A stretch of 64,000 nt of DNA from positions 1 to 64,000 of IMG/VR virus record IMGVR_UViG_3300021170_000010. One strand, given 5' to 3'. This document shows positions 62,786 through 64,000 of this stretch, one piece after another; the stretch's first letter is position 1; each line of letters opens with the position of its first letter. This DNA is from a virus. The translations under genes and the position numbers were made by a program. Under the pieces are notes generated by a model. The model saw only the letters and a program-made list of their open reading frames with translations. It was not told the origin of the DNA and made no database searches.

Positions 62786-63000
62786 AACTTCTTTTGACCG
62801 ATACGCTGTTGTTCCTTCTGGAGAACGCGCGGAGGACGGGCGACAACGCCGCGCACCAGAAAGCTACGCAACTGACGGCTGCGTTCGAAGCGGAAATGAG
62901 GGCGTCGTCGGAAGAACCTGAAGCCGCGCAGCAGAAACCGACCAAACCGGTCCTGACTGGGATCATAACTGGATCTCAAACGCCGGAGAAGCTGAAGTGA
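62782..63000 (+). CDS. Small hypothetical protein after terminase
   Basis: A 72-residue product from ATG 62782 (ATGA). A helical N-terminus (DTLLFLLENARRTGDNAAHQ) and a Pro/Thr tail. Unknown. Confidence 0.5.
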   Translation: MKLLLTDTLLFLLENARRTGDNAAHQKATQLTAAFEAEMRASSEEPEAAQQKPTKPVLTGIITGSQTPEKLK

Positions 63001-63371
63001 CCAAGTACGAATTCACCGTCACGATTGGAGCGTCTGCGCTGAACTTGGCGGCGCAGGCATTTCTCGGAACGGTCAACGTGGCGTATCCCGCAGGATGGAT
63101 CGCGGCATACGGAACCGGTACCTTGCGAGCGGCCAAGCTGTCGTTTCAAATGCTCGAAGGTGGATCGGGGCGCGGGTTCGTCGGCAATTCTTCCGTGACC
63201 GCAGCCGGTGCGAACGCGGATTACGAGTTGGCGGCGGCTTCGGCGACGGCTCCCGGCGGATTCGCCAGCGTCGAATCCCATACAGACGCGAACATCGTAG
63301 ACCTCGCGCAGTACTGGATCCACGGCTCGAATTCCGGCGACAAGGCGCTGGTAAGCTTCCAGACCGTTTAA
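62997..63371 (+). CDS. Small putative structural protein
   Basis: A 124-residue beta-rich protein from GTG 62997 (FTVTIGASALNLAAQAF, AKLSFQMLEGGSGRGFVG, DALVSFQT). Position between terminase and portal suggests a virion or head-associated protein. TAATG overlap with portal. Confidence 0.45.
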   Translation: MTKYEFTVTIGASALNLAAQAFLGTVNVAYPAGWIAAYGTGTLRAAKLSFQMLEGGSGRGFVGNSSVTAAGANADYELAAASATAPGGFASVESHTDANIVDLAQYWIHGSNSGDKALVSFQTV

Positions 63372-64000
63372 TGCCGACCGTAAAACAACTCGACCGGAAG
63401 CATCCTGAGTGGCAGCTTCGTTCCGATCAGTGGGAGAACATCCGACTGCTCTACGAAGGAGCCATAGAGATGAAGAACAACGGCGACAACTTCGTGCCGC
63501 GCAGGCCGAAGGAGATGTTCGACGTGTTCTACGAGCGCCAGCGGCGGTTGACGTATCAGAACATACTGCAATCGGCCCTAGGCTGGTACCTCGGCAAACT
63601 ATTCCAGAATGATCCGGAGATCAAACCCAGCGCTAAAGAGAACAACTCCGACGACCGCTTCGCGGCGTTCCTTCAGGACTGCGATCAGTGCGGCGGCACG
63701 TTCGTCAACGTCGCCGGTCGCCAGCTTCTCGAAATGATGATGCTCTATCGAAGGGCGTTCGTCCTGATCGACAAGCCGAAGCGTCCGGACCCGAGCGTCG
63801 CCACGATCAACACGCGCGCTGATGAGAAGGCGCTCGGACTCGATCAGCCGTACGTCGTCTTGTACGAGCCGAAGAACGTATTTAATTGGCAGCTCGACAA
63901 GTACGGGAACCTGAAGTGGATCATCATCAAGACCGTGGAAGACGACCAGGACGATCCTCTCGGTCCATCACAGCGCGTCGCGAACTGGTACGTCTTCGAC
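63371..64000 (+). CDS. Portal-like protein, 5' part
   Basis: The first 210 codons, cut by the window end. HPEWQLRSDQWENIRLLYEG, AIEMKNNGDNFVPRRPKEMF, NILQSALGWYLGKLFQND and YVVLYEPKNVFNWQLD look like the start of a large phage portal (DUF4055/SPP1-like) protein. The place after TerL supports this. Confidence 0.6.
   Translation, partial: MPTVKQLDRKHPEWQLRSDQWENIRLLYEGAIEMKNNGDNFVPRRPKEMFDVFYERQRRLTYQNILQSALGWYLGKLFQNDPEIKPSAKENNSDDRFAAFLQDCDQCGGTFVNVAGRQLLEMMMLYRRAFVLIDKPKRPDPSVATINTRADEKALGLDQPYVVLYEPKNVFNWQLDKYGNLKWIIIKTVEDDQDDPLGPSQRVANWYVFD

Overview
This window is a dense, tailed double-stranded DNA phage genome segment, or a prophage or metagenomic phage. It carries a large terminase subunit (61235-62785), a candidate small terminase subunit and the start of a portal-like protein at the right end. 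The left end has the tail of a subtilisin-malectin protein followed by a lysozyme-like endolysin and small membrane proteins. A DnaB helicase, a YqaJ-type exonuclease and well over a hundred very short genes fill the rest. Genes overlap by ATGA, GTGA or TAATG over long runs, GTG and TTG starts are common, and no tRNA, rRNA or CRISPR array was seen. The host cannot be named from the sequence. Ordinary Shine-Dalgarno sites and sigma70-like promoters point to a bacterium with moderately high GC.

Layout: (1) 1-2070, end of the late region: S8/malectin protein, endolysin, holin/spanin-like membrane proteins. (2) 2030-3997, a minus-strand block ending in a membrane protein. (3) 4067-31892, a long plus-strand early/middle region. 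It holds a recombination set (YqaJ exonuclease, probable annealing protein, SMC-like ATPase), QueD plus a DpdA-like transglycosylase, a first TnpB-like protein, a replication block (DUF1376-like initiator, zinc protein, DnaB), an ATP-grasp and a HAD protein, a TET-associated-type glycosyltransferase, a C5-cytosine methyltransferase split into two reading frames, and an HNH-like protein. (4) 31929-49216, a minus-strand region. It holds a SAM-dependent methyltransferase-like gene, a YkgJ-type Cys-cluster protein, an NrdG-like radical SAM protein, a DUF2997/DUF1257 (Ycf35-like) pair with a Ycf46-like AAA protein whose motifs are in permuted order, and an HNH cassette inserted between them. (5) 49353-50679, an intact TnpB. 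(6) 50685-57399, a minus-strand block with a VRR-NUC protein and a spore-photoproduct-lyase-like radical SAM protein. (7) 57630-64000, plus-strand regulators and the packaging module.

The genes suggest a lytic-type phage with its own recombination and replication machinery and several candidate DNA-modification activities: 7-deazaguanine insertion (QueD, DpdA) and cytosine methylation/glycosylation (C5-MTase, TAGT-type transferase). Partner enzymes such as FolE, QueC, QueE or a TET dioxygenase were not found here. A TA-rich box, CGTA-NN-AT, sits at most operon starts, often close to the start codon, and several operons begin with structured leaders.

At least six genes are broken by single-base shifts, mostly at short G or C runs, and a whole minus-strand gene (48754-49216) is hidden by such shifts. 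This pattern looks more like sequencing or assembly indels than biology, and it should temper the reading of every frameshifted gene.
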